Source of the DNA: Gordius sp. MW1
Taxonomy: Eukaryota; Nematomorpha; Gordioida; Gordea; Gordiidae
DNA length: 64,000 nt
Direction of reading: 5' to 3'
NCBI GenBank assembly: GCA_964036665.1
Contig: OZ038529.1
Location: 19,292,060-19,356,059 of the forward strand
Below the pieces are notes generated by a model. It saw only the letters and a list, made by a program, of their open reading frames with translations. It made no database searches and was not told the origin of the DNA. Shown one piece after another: positions 49,741-62,817 of the stretch. Every line of letters starts with the position of its first letter. The stretch's first letter is position 1. The translations under genes and the position numbers were made by a program.

Positions 49741-51259
49741 ACTGTACTTATAGATTTCTGACTAAAAAACTGTTTAATGTAAAAAATTTAATTTTTTTAT
49801 TCCTTATAAAAATATTTTTCTTTTATATATAAAAATCGAAATCGCACTAGATGCTGTTAAAATTAGCATTATATGCAATGCTCCTGCCAGATGTTAAGCT
49901 ATAATGAACTCTGCTAAAAACCATGGTTTGTTTGAAGCACTCTTCTCGATGACATGGTTCGTTCTTACCTTCCACGACCAACCTTAAGCGTTTTCATCTA
50001 CCAATGCTTCGACCAAGCTTAATGGGAGTAGTGCGAGAATGCTGTTTCCATTTGAAAATTGCTGATGCACCCTTTTAATAAAACGTTTCCGCCTTATAGC
50101 TAAAAAGGTTCGCAGCTGTTTATTAACCAATGGTAAAGCCAATTGGACTTATATAGTAAATTGTGGCTACGGCCTAATAATATTTATCTGAAAAAATGTG
50201 CTTTTATATATCAGGAGCAATTTTACTATTAAGATTATCACCTTATTTTTCTGACATTACAATAGTCTGGTAATTTTGTGTGCAATGATAAATTTAGTTC
50301 CAGAAATCTATCATTAAAATTTGCAAAAGGAAGCGGTAGAACAGTTTTTAATAAAAATGGAATCACTGATCTTTTCTAAATTAGTATATGCCAATAAGAG
50401 CAGTTTATAATTATTGAAAATTTTAAAAGCGTTCACAGATTGACATTTGCAAGCACACACTATGTTAAAGCTGACTCGAGCCCCACCCTTTAAAATTTGT
50501 AAATTTTGATCCTGTCCATGGGTGCATTCAGCACTTTTAAACAAATATAACTTTCAACTCCTATTCACGAAAATATTTTTGCCTTATTTGCTAAATTTAA
50601 CAATTATATAACGATTTTAATACATTTTGATTACAGCCCTTGACACCACGTTTTGTTAGCTTTAGATTCATTATATAGTGTTAAGCATAACCAATCAATA
50701 TAAATAATTTAATAAAATTTTGCAAATAAAATTCAATGCTATTTCTCTATACAAACCTACAAAATTTAATATATAATAACATAATTGCAATTGAATGAAA
50801 TAATAAAGACCTAACATATCTTTTATTAAACTTTTGAACAACGAAAAATTTACTAGTGCTATTAAAATACATATACAGGTAAGTACAAAATATTAGTGTT
50901 AGTTTCAGAAAAATAAAATTATAATTTTTAAATTGTTAATAACCTAATCAAAACATTTAATAAAACATTTATTTGCCGTTGGGCACGTAAGATTTGATGT
51001 GGTATCCTATTTCCTATTTCTGCGCATGATGTTATTGATATAGGCATCGACTTTATCACTCACGCTAGATCCATTTGAATTTTAGAGACAATAATATAAA
51101 TTTCTAAATATACCCTCCCTTTCATTCATGCCTTTATACCAATCCTTCATTTCACCTTTTAAAGGTAAAATTAAGGAGGGAGATAAAGTCAAATATGTTA
51201 GGGACTTTTAGTATATAAAGCAATACATAAATGGACCTTAGAAGAAAACTTTCACAAAC
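49741..51259. other. Intergenic, downstream of the zinc-finger gene
   Basis: AT-rich, without a recognised repeat or gene. It contains the expected 3' untranslated region of the minus-strand gene. A minus-strand AATAAA (TTTATT on plus) occurs near 50,969, but its use is uncertain. Confidence 0.4.
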
Positions 51260-54200
51260 TTACGCGTTATTGGCCGATTTAATGCCACCAAACTGAGGCA
51301 GAGAGGTCGGCATTTTCATGCGACCTAAATAAGGTCGTGGCAATCCAAAATTCATCGATTGCTGGCTGGACATTGGATCAGCATTATATAATGAAGCATC
51401 TGAATTATTAAGTGGGAGGTTTGATCCATAGTTTTGTGCCATAGGAAATCTTTGTTGTACGAAATTGTGACCGGCAGGGTGATTAGGAAAAACCTGATTG
51501 CCGGGCAAATTTTGGTAATTAGTTATAACTTTTTGATATTGATCAAACTGATCAGTGCGCCGTTGATTTGGAATGGCTGGATATTGCGGGACACCTTGCA
51601 TACATTGAGGGGATGTTTCTGGGTAAGACGGAGCTGGATTTAACGTCGACAAAAAATTTTCCTTCCATAGTTTAAACAATTGAATATCATCCGCACTTAA
51701 GGTGTTGCCAGATCCTGCCTGTAAATCTAAATTTTTAAATTTTAGAATAATAATAACATATAATTTTACTTGGTTGCTCGTAATTCGCATTTTCCCCTTT
51801 TTGTCTATACTCATTGACACCTTGAACGTTATGCTGTTGCTCCCGTTCGTAGGATTCATATTGTTCAAGGCGTTTTTTCATAAGAGTAGGAGACATTGAG
51901 GAGCTTCGCGAACGAACCCTATTCCCACGATAAAGGCCACTAGTTTTTTGGGACATCGGGGAGCGCGATGGTTTGTGATAAGCGCGATCTTGAAAATAAA
52001 TACCAATAGAACTTAGCAAACTCGATTTTATTTTAAATATAAAGTTGAAAAATAACGCACCACGATGCTCTCTTCCCACATTTTCTCGGCGACTTCGATG
52101 CTCGTTCTTGTAATTATAATCATGGTAATTCTTTCGATTAGGTTCAGTATCATCTTCCTCATATTGATCCATTCTACTATAATTGCTGGTTTGTGGTACA
52201 TCATCGCCTAAGGTCTTGCCTAATTGTCAAAGTCAAATGGTGCTAAATAATATTATTTTACCCTTTGTTTGATACGACCCGCTCGATTTTAAGTCATGGT
52301 CTCTGTATTGCGATTGCCATGAACCAATATTAGATTCATCTCGCGTTTGCCTCATTAGATTACTAAGATTCGATGTATCTGTGCCTAACAAAAATTGCAA
52401 AAATCAAAATGTAATTTTAGAGCCCTCAAGAGACAAAAAAAAGTTCCCTGGTCATAATCCCAAGATGAATTTGTTAAAAAACAGTATATATTCTGCTGTT
52501 TATCATCTTAAAATCAAACAAAAAGCCTGGATTCTCAGTACTTTGTTAACACGCAATCTTGTTGAAGTAGGCTCGGGTAAAAAAATATTCCCCCTTATTC
52601 CATAATTTTTTGGTAACTAATCGTATTAGAAAAAAATTGCATAATGCCACAAACCTGATTTAATTAGGGCTTCCTCTACTGAAACAATTCTGTTGGCGTT
52701 TACCACGGTAGATTTATTGATCTAAAATGAACAAAATAAGCACGAGACATTAAAGTGTGTGAAAAAAGGAAGGCAAGAAGAAAACAAAAGTAACTAACCT
52801 TCCTAGGGTAATCTTCTTCACTCTCTATCCTAGCCGCATAATCTTCTATAGCTTCTAGCCTATCCTGTTTTTTAGGTCCGTATTCCCTAATGTCATCCGC
52901 ATAATGGGGATATCTCAATTTCTGCAAAAAATTATAGGCATATATACAAAATTTAGGTGATGAACATTCGAATCTCAAATAGATCTAAATTTATTAAGCA
53001 TGGTACCCATTCAAATTATTATATAATAACTCGGGCCTTCGGCCCTCGTGGGAAGGGGGAGAAGGGAAGGGAAGAGGGGAAGGGAAGGGGGGACGACTCA
53101 TCTGTACTTCGTATGTATCATATTTGCTATGCAATTTATGGGCGAGAAAGGTGGGAAGGGGCGAGAATGCCTATAGGGGGGTATTAAATGCCTAATGATT
53201 AATTAATTATTTATACAAATTTTCCATTATAGGCAAAATGATATAGGCAAAATGTAATATAGGCAAGGGTTAGATTTAGTGTTTGCATCTAGTTGCATAT
53301 TACATTAGTTTTTATTGATTATGAGTCTAACAAACATTATATTATAAAACAACACAATGTTAAGAATTTGCAGAATTGTTGGGAGAAATTTTTTGTTGAA
53401 TTTGAACAATTTTTAATTAAAAAAATCAAAAATTTGGCCAATGGTCACTTTTTCTCTATTGGTCAGTACCAACAGATACTCTATAAGTCAATGATAGCCA
53501 AAAAAATGGAAAAAAAAATTTTGATGCTCACTTTGGCCAATGGTCATTTTTTTCTATTGGTCAGCAGCCAGGACACGGTAAAAGTGGATATAAATTCATA
53601 ATAGTCAAACAAAAAACGAAAAAAAAGTTTTCGAATCACATTTTGGCCAATAGTCATTTTATTCCATTGGTCAGCAGCCAGCGGACGGCCAAAAAGTGAT
53701 AATAGCAATGGTATGAACAGGAACCATCATAATAGTCAAAAAAAAAACGAAAAAAATATTTTCGATTCACATTTTGGCCAATGGTCATTTTTTCCATCGG
53801 TCAGGAGCCAGCGGACGGCCAAAAAGTCATAATAGCAATGGTAGTAACAGGAACAATCATAATAGTCAAAAAAAACAAAAAAATAAACTCGGATTCACAT
53901 TTTGGCCAATGGTCATTTTTTTCAGTGGTCAGCAGCTAACGGACGGCCAAAAAGTCTTATTATCAATGATAGTAACAAGAACAATCATAAGAGTCAAAAA
54001 AAACCCGGGGTTCTAACCCAAAAACTAGTTAAATTGCATAGCAATCAAAAGTAAACAACTTTTATTTATGTTTATTATATAACATTGGTCAGCAGCCAGC
54101 GGACGGCCAAAAAGTCATAATAGCAATGGTAGAAACAGGAACAATCATAATAGTCAAAAAAAACGAAAAAAATAATTTTGATTCATATTTTGGCCAATGG

Positions 54201-57200
54201 TCATTTTTTTCATTGGTCAGCAGCCAGCGGACGGCCAAAAATTCTTATTATCAATGATAGTAACAAGAACAATCATAAGAGTCAAAAAAACTCCGGGATT
54301 CTAACCCCAAAACTAGTTAAATTGCATAGCAATTAAAAAGTAAACAACTTTTATTTATGTTTATTATATAACTAAATTGCATAGCATTAAAAGTAAACAA
54401 CTTTTATTTATGTTTATTATATAATAGATAATTTAACAAATCTTATATATAACACACCGAGGGAGATAGAGATGAGGGGTGGGGGACCTCTTATGCATTA
54501 ATTTAAAAAATAACACAGCGAGGGAGATAGAGATGAGGGGTGGGGCACCTCTTTCTCATGCATTAATTTAAAAAAGCGATAACCTAATATACCCAATGCA
54601 AATAGATAGGGAGGGTAACGGACAACGGACGGACGGACACCAAAAAACGAGCCCATAAATTGCATAGCAATTAATATTATAACGCAGAGCGTTTTTAGAA
54701 GACGCCTATACTTAAATGTTAGCGTGCCTGTTATTCGAATATGTCAGGCTTAATGGCTGAAAAACATTAGTCTTAATAAAATTAGTATGAATGTTATTGC
54801 CTAGTGAAGTACACATGATAAAATTTAAACTCATGGCCTATAGCCTACTTGCATTTAAGTTAAGTCGCTCCTCCATAGAAATGATTAATGAAAAACTAGA
54901 AAAGCCATGTATTTTTGCAGCTAATGACATTCCTTTTTAATATTAAGACGAAATAATAAAACTTATCAGCAAACCCTAGCCCTCAACAAACATTTAATTC
55001 AAAATAGGTATGAAATATGTTAAACATTCTAGATGGCAAGGCGCTACGAGCGACATCTAAGGCCCACATTTTCAAGCCTGACCCGAAAAGCACAAACAAA
55101 AATCTATTTACTATGTAGGACCAACGATGGGCGTAGCTGGTAACGTGAGCTTCTATAGTGTGATCATCGCAACGCTTCTCACACATCTCGCATATATATC
55201 GGAGCTCGTTTAAGTTGCCGTCGTATACGTATTCCACCAAATACTGAAGCCCTAAAATCGTTCGAAAATGTTTTGATTTCCGTATGGCGGAGATGGAAAT
55301 ATAGGCAATAAATACCGTCGTAAAGTTATTATTCGTCCGAAACTTACACCAAGTAAGGTTATAATTTAGTCTGTTCAAAGGCAGCTAGTAGTGCAAATAG
55401 ACCAATCATTAAAACCAGTTGAGATCGAAAGGATAGCCTATGATTTCACGAAAACTTGCCTAGAAAACATTTAAAATTCACCACAACATAAATTTGTTCT
55501 CGCATTTAAACTTAATTTTTACAACAATAATGATTTAAATTATGAATTTAGGCGTTTTAAAAACCACCAATTTTCCAAAACTACAAATATGCTATAATTT
55601 AGGTGAACACCAATCAAGTTATAAGTTTGGTGAGGGCCAAAAACAGAGTTAGCGTATATACTAACAGACCAAAATGGATTTGACTCACGGATTGTAAGTT
55701 GGATATCTTAAGGTGTAAATAAGCCATTTTATTAAAGTGTGGCAAAGAAAGCAAATAAATACACGTTAAAACATAGGTGTGAGGCGCGTCCCTTCGTTTA
55801 AGCTTTTATCTATTATATTAATCGTGATTTGGGCGATGCAAAATATAAAATGATTTTACTATATAGTACTAACATGCTTATTTGAACAGATATAATTGTT
55901 TAAGGATTCGCCAGACGTAAATCGCTCATGTAACAAAATAAAATATGGTGCGCTTGGAGCTAAATTGCGTGTTAAGACATAGCCATATACGACTTTAATC
56001 ATTGTTTGAGTAAATACTTAACAAGATACAGAGTCGGATTCAATAGGTTTCAGTACAAACCCAAAAGAATCAATACATTTAGAATCTTAATATAGAACTT
56101 GAATTGATCTCATCAAACCACTTCTTAACCCTTGCATTGATATATAAAATTCGTCAATGAATTAAGTCAAATGAATATTCCATATGACTCATAAAGGGGC
56201 GACAAAAAAAATGTATCACTATGGGGGCTATGACGAAAAAAATTAGGGACCACTGCTTTAAACTCCTAATAAAGTCTCTAATTCTATTTAGTATTAATTT
56301 TGAACATAATTATAACAATTTAATATCTTTTATAATTAGTATAGTAATTTATTGACGGCGAAAGTTGTTAAAGGTGTACAGGTAAGCGTCATAAATGCAT
56401 CCCATTGGTAATCATGACAAAATTAGGAAGGCCCACACAAAATGACACTACACAAGAATGGTAAAATACTAACTTTCGAGCATATAATTACAACGGGCTC
56501 TAATCGAGCTAAAAAATAAAAAAGGAATTTTGCCTCAAGCCGGGGTCGGACAAATTAAATTCAAACACCGGTCATTGTTTATTTTTAGAAAAAAAATTAA
56601 TCCAGTATCATAGTTTTTTATTATAAATCAATAGTAATCCATCACAATATGTTGTGGTATAAGTTATTTCTACCTATCAGAGGCTTTTCGATGGAGCGCA
56701 GCAAAAGGTTAATGTTCAATTTATTATCATGTTTCTGCGGGGCAACTTTCGGAACAGCAGAAGAAGGCCGTTTCCCGTTATCGACATTGAAGTAGGAAAA
56801 GAGCTCGTCATTCGCCATTTGAAGGCTTTTCAGCATGTTGGCTAAACGCGAGATTATTAATATATGATATGGTGTATATGACTTGCGAACGAGCAAAATT
56901 ATAAAGTATAGGGTATAAGGGCTATAAACTTACTTTCCTTCAATTTTTTCATTTTCTAAAAAATAAAGACAATAAATGTTAGGAAGTGCTGCACATATTG
57001 TGAACAAAAGAAGTTTAACAATAAGGTATTATTTACAAGCATAAAACCATAGACTCATACCTCTGGTATTGAATTCAATAAAATTTGATATTTTAAAAAA
57101 TGTTAGTAGTATATGAATCTACAAGTACTAATTGCTGTTAAAATAAGTTATTTAGTATGAGGAAAGATTATTCACAACAAAACATTTACCTTGAAATGCT

Positions 57201-60100
57201 TGGAGCCCTTCATGTGAGCTTCAAAACTTTGTAAGCCATTGCAGCGAGCATCGCATAGCTATTAAAAATTGAGAATAAATTGAAATGAGATCCAAGAGTG
57301 CAGTGGGGTAAAGAAAAAAAAACACAATACCTAAAAAAATTTATAGTTAATGTTTAAAACGAAGATGAGTTAACCTTGCAGAAATATTCGTTCTTCCCCA
57401 AATCGCTCATTAAAGCGGGGTTGGGTGCCTTCGACTCTAGGAAAGGCTCATTTTCAATGTCTCCGTAATAATTTTGGAGACGCATAAGATTTTTGGGTCT
57501 CTTTAGGTTAATGATCTTTTCTTTTTTAGACACAAAAGTTTCGGGCAAGCCCATGCCTAATAATTTTAAAAATTTAGATTTTAACAAAGAGCAATATATG
57601 GAAAGCGTGAGAGGAGGTGCTCCTAATATAATAAATGTTCGCCAATATTATAATTTAAATATATAGTCTGGTTCTTTAAAGTCATTGGAAGTTAATTCTT
57701 GTTCTTTATAACCAATTCAAAATTTAAAGGATAATCTTTGGATAATAAAAAAATTTTAAAACATTTATCAAAACATTTTTGTTTGGATTATAAGTCTGAG
57801 AAAACTTATGCAGGCCTATAAATGATAAAATAATACTTATTGTTATCGCAAATAGGTTGAGTATATCACATGAATTAATTGACCTACCTAGGCTAGCTCA
57901 TAAGGTTTAAAAACCAACTAAATACTTTAATTTATTTAACATTGAATTCAATCAATGTATAAGGCAAACTTGAAGAGTTTTCTTTCATTAATGATTCGAG
58001 CAATGCCTCTTTCCTCTCGCGTTCTTCATCCGGATTCTAAGTCAGATGAATAACAAATTAAATAATACATAAAATATCAAGGATTTTCAAATATAATTCT
58101 AAGCCAAACTATCCAAGTATAATGATGACTGCTGTTTCTTTCAAACATTTATCAATTCAGACGCAAACATTAGAGTTAAACATATTAAATAAAAAAATTG
58201 CAAATAAATTTAATGTAAACAAAACTTAACAAGCATGGTTTTTAATTTACATAGTGTTCATTGGTCAGTCTTTCAATATTTTGCTGCTTTCTGTCATCCT
58301 TTACATGCTGAATCTAGGTTGAGAAAGACAATTAGCAAATAATATAATTGCTTCAGAAGTTTAACTTAGATAAGGTATAATATGCTAAATATTGCCAATG
58401 TTATTGAATAAGTTATTAGGTTTAAAGACAAATTTAAAGATGATGCCATAAATTCTTAATTTCCATATTGAAATAAATAATAAACATTTTATTTAATCCA
58501 AGAACTGACATTTTGTTGAATATTTACAAACAATACAGAATTTAAGTCAGAAGCAAATATGATGGTTTTTATAATCTTATTAATATATTCCAGTAATAAC
58601 ATACATGTTACTAGAGCCCTGCAAAATGAAATTTTTTCTGCGCAAGCCCGACTTCTCAATTTTTATTTTTGGCCCGATTCAAGCCCAAGCCCGACTTTCC
58701 AAATAAAATTTTTGAAAAAATATATTATCAAAATTTTTTCACCATCTAGATATAAAATGCATTACAGTGTTATTACTCCTAATTTACAACTAGGATGAAT
58801 TTGAAATGAAAAATCCATTTCACTCGTTAGACTTTATTCAGCTAATCATTTAAAGCTAAAAATTTAACTTTATAAAATAAATTTTTAACAGTTTCAAATA
58901 AAAAACTTTTTGAAATAGCTACTTTTCTTATTTCTAAAGTTGCAACAGCTACTATGATTCTATAATATAATAAGATTTGCAATTCAGGTCAGTTATATTA
59001 TATTAGACAAGGGAAATAAGCTGAAGTTTAGAAGGTATATAATGTAGGCTGCGCAAAGATAATTATTAACATTGAGTTGATTTAAATCCTATTTTATAAA
59101 GATTAATTTGCTTTAGTTCAATTCGGGGCGGGCTTAGGCCGCCGCATCAGGCCTGACCTGAGCCCAATTATTTTATAAAATTCTGCGGCGGGCTTTGGGC
59201 GGCCCATGCAGGGCTCTTTATGTTACTCAACCCATTTACATTAACAATATATAATAATTTGATATTATATAATGGTAATTTAAGAGCTTAAAATTAATTA
59301 TGTTTAAAATATATTACTATAAAAAATAACTTATGAAGTTTATTTTGATTTGAAATAAAACCAAAATCTTTTTAAGCTTAAAATTGAAATGTTTTTAATC
59401 AGTTAAAAATTTGAATTAGTTCAAAAAAACTTTGCTACTCCCTCTCCTTACTCCATAGCATTCTAATTATGCAACGAGAATATTTTATAGTTGAAGTTGG
59501 CATTATTGCCCCTATCATCGGATAAAAAATGTGAACATTATACCAAATTATCTTTAAAAGAATCCACAAATGATCCTAACCCAACATCTTTCATATTTTC
59601 CATTTCATCATCCTCTCCTTCTGGCTCTTTTATTTGTTATTTAAATAAATGATTAAAAATAATACTACCTTTAATTTCATTGTCATTATCTGTCTTGGTA
59701 CAGGAATCAAGTAAAACACCTATAGATCCCTATACGATAAATTTTATATTAGATGTTAAACATCATTCATTTATATTTTTAAGAAATGCATCAAAAATTT
59801 TGACAAACTTTTAAATGAAGCATCAAATCATTCTTTAGTATAACATTAAAATATAATTTAAAGATGAATAGCTTAGCACAATATATATAGACATTTAAAC
59901 CGTAGAAGAAATCTCAGGAGTTGCCTGTTGGATATTTGATGTGCACAATTTTGCTTCAGATGTGTTTATTGATAATCCTATTAAAAATAAAATATATTAT
60001 ATGCTATGTCTATAGCAATAAATCAATTTTAATAAGCTGTACCTTCTACAACCTTTTGACTTTTTTCATTTATCATTCCCTCGCCGTTTGTGGTTTCCAT
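51260..60100 (-). CDS. Double matrin/U1-type zinc-finger protein, about 18 exons, family not identified
   Basis: Minus-strand exons in order: 60100-60043, 59977-59901, 59729-59669, 59626-59544, 58313-58251, 58036-57941, 57622-57586, 57556-57375, 57258-57190, 56955-56934, 56841-56674, 55251-55112, 52921-52799, 52721-52655, 52384-52262, 52207-52061, 51988-51770, 51726-51260. Phases agree throughout (2,202 nt, about 733 aa). The N-terminus is acidic (EPEGEDDEMEN). Finger 1 (C218, C221, H234, H240) ends HMKGSKHFKK; finger 2 (C326, C329, H341, H347) contains AHVTSYAHRW. Both have the C-x2-C/H-x5-H spacing of matrin/U1 fingers, which bind RNA or ribonucleoproteins. The C-terminus is Arg/Ser-, Tyr- then Gln/Pro/Asn-rich. 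This suggests a nuclear RNA-associated protein, which is inference. The link between 58,036 and 57,556 is the least certain: exon 58036-57941 may instead splice early, directly to 57,556. Confidence 0.78.
53028..53175. repeat. Short GC-rich TTCG palindrome with purine tract
   Basis: The palindrome gggccttcggccc is followed by a purine run of ggggagaagggaagggaagag type, then sequence containing ttgctatgcaatttatggg. The same order of palindrome and purine run occurs in the larger GC-rich insert at 63,857-64,000, suggesting one dispersed family. Confidence 0.6.
53432..54300. repeat. Minisatellite, unit about 100-130 bp
   Basis: Copies begin ttggccaatggtcatttt at about 53,434, 53,533, 53,643, 53,774, 53,902 and 54,190, with a partial copy at 54,084. 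Each continues ggtcagcagccagcggacgg, ccaaaaagtcataatagcaa and a gtcaaaaaaaacgaaaaaa tail. A different 90-bp segment (ctaacccaaaaactagttaa through tttattatataac) breaks the array at about 54,005 and recurs at 54,300. Confidence 0.85.
54452..54575. repeat. Twofold tandem repeat, about 69-bp unit
   Basis: The unit taacacasc, gagggagatagagatgaggg, gtggggsacctct, atgcattaatttaaaaaa appears twice in a row. Confidence 0.75.
55252..56673. other. Zinc-finger gene intron, no repeat recognised
   Basis: 1.4 kb of AT-rich sequence between the exon ending in PLIG and the second zinc finger exon. No ORF or mobile-element end stands out. Confidence 0.45.
58612..59218. mobile_element. hAT-type MITE in a zinc-finger gene intron
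   Basis: Ends tagagccctgca and tgcagggctctt, flanked by catgttac (58,604-58,611) and tatgttac (59,219-59,226), matching at 7 of 8. The interior matches 30,370-31,050 (acaactaggatgaatttgaa). Terminal GC arrays are shorter than in the other families. 607 bp, non-coding. Confidence 0.85.
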
Positions 60101-60363
60101 CTTCAAAATATATCTGAATATTTAGAAAGGTTTTTATACAACCGTCCGACTTAATCAAAATGGGAGGTAAAATTTCAAAATACTGAATTTCAAACAAGAC
60201 ATAAAAACTTAAATTCTATATTTACAATAAATAATAAATATTTGAAGTTTCTTGAATAATTACTAATAATAAGTCTTTTTTTACTTTAAACATTATAATA
60301 TTACTAATTATATATATTAGCATATAAGTTTAAATTTAAATGTAAGCTTTATGATTTATTTAT

Positions 60364-61338
60364 TGTCATGTATCCACGACAAACTCTAAAAAAGGGAACG
60401 CTCCATTTAAGGAATGGTAGGCCCTGGATCGTTAATTGGCTTCGAAAAGCGAGCTAAGGACGGAGGAAGGTTACCGAAGATAGGGTTAGTAAAGAAATAG
60501 AGCAAGGATACAGCAAAACAAGCCTATAAATCACGACTTGGCCCGATAAAAGTAGCAGGGAAAAGCAAGGTTACAACAGAACCGGGTAGTAAATAACGAA
60601 TTGGCCCAAGAAACGTTGCGGAGACCTCGAACTGTCAGCCGAAGATTTCCAGATCCTTGGAAGTGACGGGCCATCCATCAAAAGTTGGCACGGAAAAATG
60701 GCTGAAAAAGTAAAGAAGTTTCAAGGATAAAAATACAAGCAAAGAATAACGAACCTATAAAAGCCCCATGGAAATCGATACTCCCCAGAACTAGAAGAAC
60801 CGGGTAGAAAATAAGGAATTGGCCCAAGAAACGTTGCGGAGACCTCGAACTGTCAGTCGAAGATTCCAAGATCCTTGGAAGTGAAGGGCCATCCATCAAA
60901 AGTTGGCACGGAAAAATGGTTGAAAATAAAGAAGTTTCAAGGATAAAAATACAAGCCAAGAAAATCGAACCTATAAAAGCCCCATGGAAATCGATACTCC
61001 CCAGAACTAGAAAGTTTCCCACCTGAAACCATCGACCCCCCTTTTTAATCGCTAGAAAGTATATCCCCGCGTTACCAATTAATTCCGCGTACTTTAAGAT
61101 ACATTGTTCTGGATTGTATTATAATTATTTGGAGTGAATCCTTGAGTGATCATATAATAAATAAATTTGATTGAACAAAGTAGTTTAAAGATTTATGAAA
61201 AAGTGATTAAAGGTGCAAAGTATAATAAAGGATAAAATTTCCCCATCAGCCCACAGCACGCCTCTCGTTAAATTTTAGAGGACATAACAATTTCCCCGTC
61301 AGCCCCCAGTCCTTCTCATTTCCCCGAGAACTTAAAAG
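60364..61338 (+). repeat. Probable 5' LTR with internal 218-bp tandem duplication
   Basis: Starts tgtcatgtatcc. A 218-bp unit beginning gaaccgggtag (60,579 and 60,797, second copy ending about 61,012) carries a TATAAAAG box each time (60,756-60,763 and 60,972-60,979), so the promoter is duplicated. AATAAA hexamers lie near 61,157. The 3' LTR is outside the window, so the boundaries are inferred. Confidence 0.6.
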
Positions 61339-61785
61339 TGGTGCCCCGGTACAGTGTACAAGAAGCGACCTTAAGATACGACTTCAATCAAACCAGCCTA
61401 AAGCAAAAGTCCGAAAACAACCTGAGGAAGACAATCAACTACGAGTGAAAGAAAAAAAAATCGTAACAAGCAAAATCGAAACGAAACAACGGTAACAACG
61501 AAATCGATACTAACCCACCTTAACAAGCAATCGTAAAACGTAATCGCAATCAGAACAATAAGTCGAAATCCACAATGAAAACCCGCACAGGCCAACGTTC
61601 TAGAAAGGTATGTTAATTTATTATATAATATTTTTCGTGATTTTAGTAATTTCATTAATTATAAATTTTAAGAAATTGATTTTGAAATGTTTGATAATCA
61701 TAATTCTAAAATATATTTGATCCATATGCTTAGGGAATAATATAATTATATTGACTATTTATTTATTTTATTATGCGGTATTTTA

Positions 61786-62013
61786 ATGGGGCATTTTATT
61801 AACAAACGCAAATTAAGGTGTTTTACGTGCGGAAATACTAATCATTTGCAAAGAAATTTTATTTTAATACAATTAAGTAGTCCACCTACAAATCTTAACC
61901 CTAGCTCAAATAAAAATAATTATATACCTCCCCGTTGTGTAAATTGTGGTAACGTAGGGCATTATGCTGATTTTTGCAAAAATAAAATGTTATTTCCCAA
62001 ATATAAACCCTAA
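61786..62013 (+). pseudogene. Gypsy nucleocapsid segment with two CCHC zinc knuckles
   Basis: An open segment of 75 codons. Knuckle 1 reads CFTCGNTNHLQRNF, in which the final Cys of C-x2-C-x4-H-x4-C is Phe. Knuckle 2 reads CVNCGNVGHYADFC and is complete. In intact elements these bind the RNA genome during packaging. The reading frame has no gag capsid upstream, so this is a fragment of a decayed gene. Confidence 0.75.
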
Positions 62014-62817
62014 GAATTATACTAGATCTGATTTAATGATATAATAATAATTTGTAATCCCTAATAATATAAAAAGTAATTGCTAACACCTTCCCCATAA
62101 TATTCATACCCACCCATGCTCCTGTGTAACGTTATTGATTTGATCAATTAAAATATTAATATTTAATGAATTCGTTTAAATATAAAAAATTGATTTTAAT
62201 AAATTTTATCAATGTTATCGATGAGAATATTGATTTAATCAATTTGCATGTTATATTGAATATTGATATATAAAAATAAAAATTTTGAATACTTGTATTG
62301 ATCGAAAAAAAATAAAAGGTATCATTGGCATGAAGAATTTAAAGTAAAAGGGATATAGTAATAAAATAATAAAGGATATAATATAAAATAAAGGGAAATC
62401 TGGGAAATTTAAAATGTTGAATAAATTATTTTGGGTTTTAAAACTTTTCGTGAAAATTTTGATAGATATAGTGCGGTTTGGTACTTTAGAAATAAATGTG
62501 AGGCATAACACACTTAAACGGGATAAATACAATTCTACTATTAACACTTTTAATATACAAAATAATTGTATATTTTAATATATTTTGGGTGAGTATAAAG
62601 AGATGGTTTGTCGAAAGATAAAAAATCTTGGGAATAGGTCGAGTGGAATGGAGATCCGAGAAATTGTGGTTAAGCCATTCGAAATTCCTAATACCCTACC
62701 AACATATATAATTAAATCGTACTCACGGGCGTGTAGGCGATTTAAAATCTGGAATAAATTTTATTGGTTAGGAAATATCAATTTTTGTGTTTTGGGCGAA
62801 GATAAAATTACGACCGT

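Larger units (their letters stand above)
52922..55111. other. Repeat-filled intron of the zinc-finger gene
   Basis: This 2.2-kb intron holds a short GC-rich palindrome/purine element (53,030-53,095), a minisatellite (53,432-54,300), repeated palindromes aattgcatagcaatt (54,028, 54,323, 54,657), and a twofold repeat at 54,455-54,570. Nothing coding is seen. Confidence 0.75.

Noticed and set aside
53432-54300. CRISPR array
   Set aside because: Units are 100-130 bp tandem copies with drift throughout, without short constant repeats and unique spacers, and the context is a eukaryotic intron.
59921-60154. 77-codon plus-strand ORF
   Set aside because: It is antisense to the first two exons of the zinc-finger gene, whose phases and start codon are better supported.
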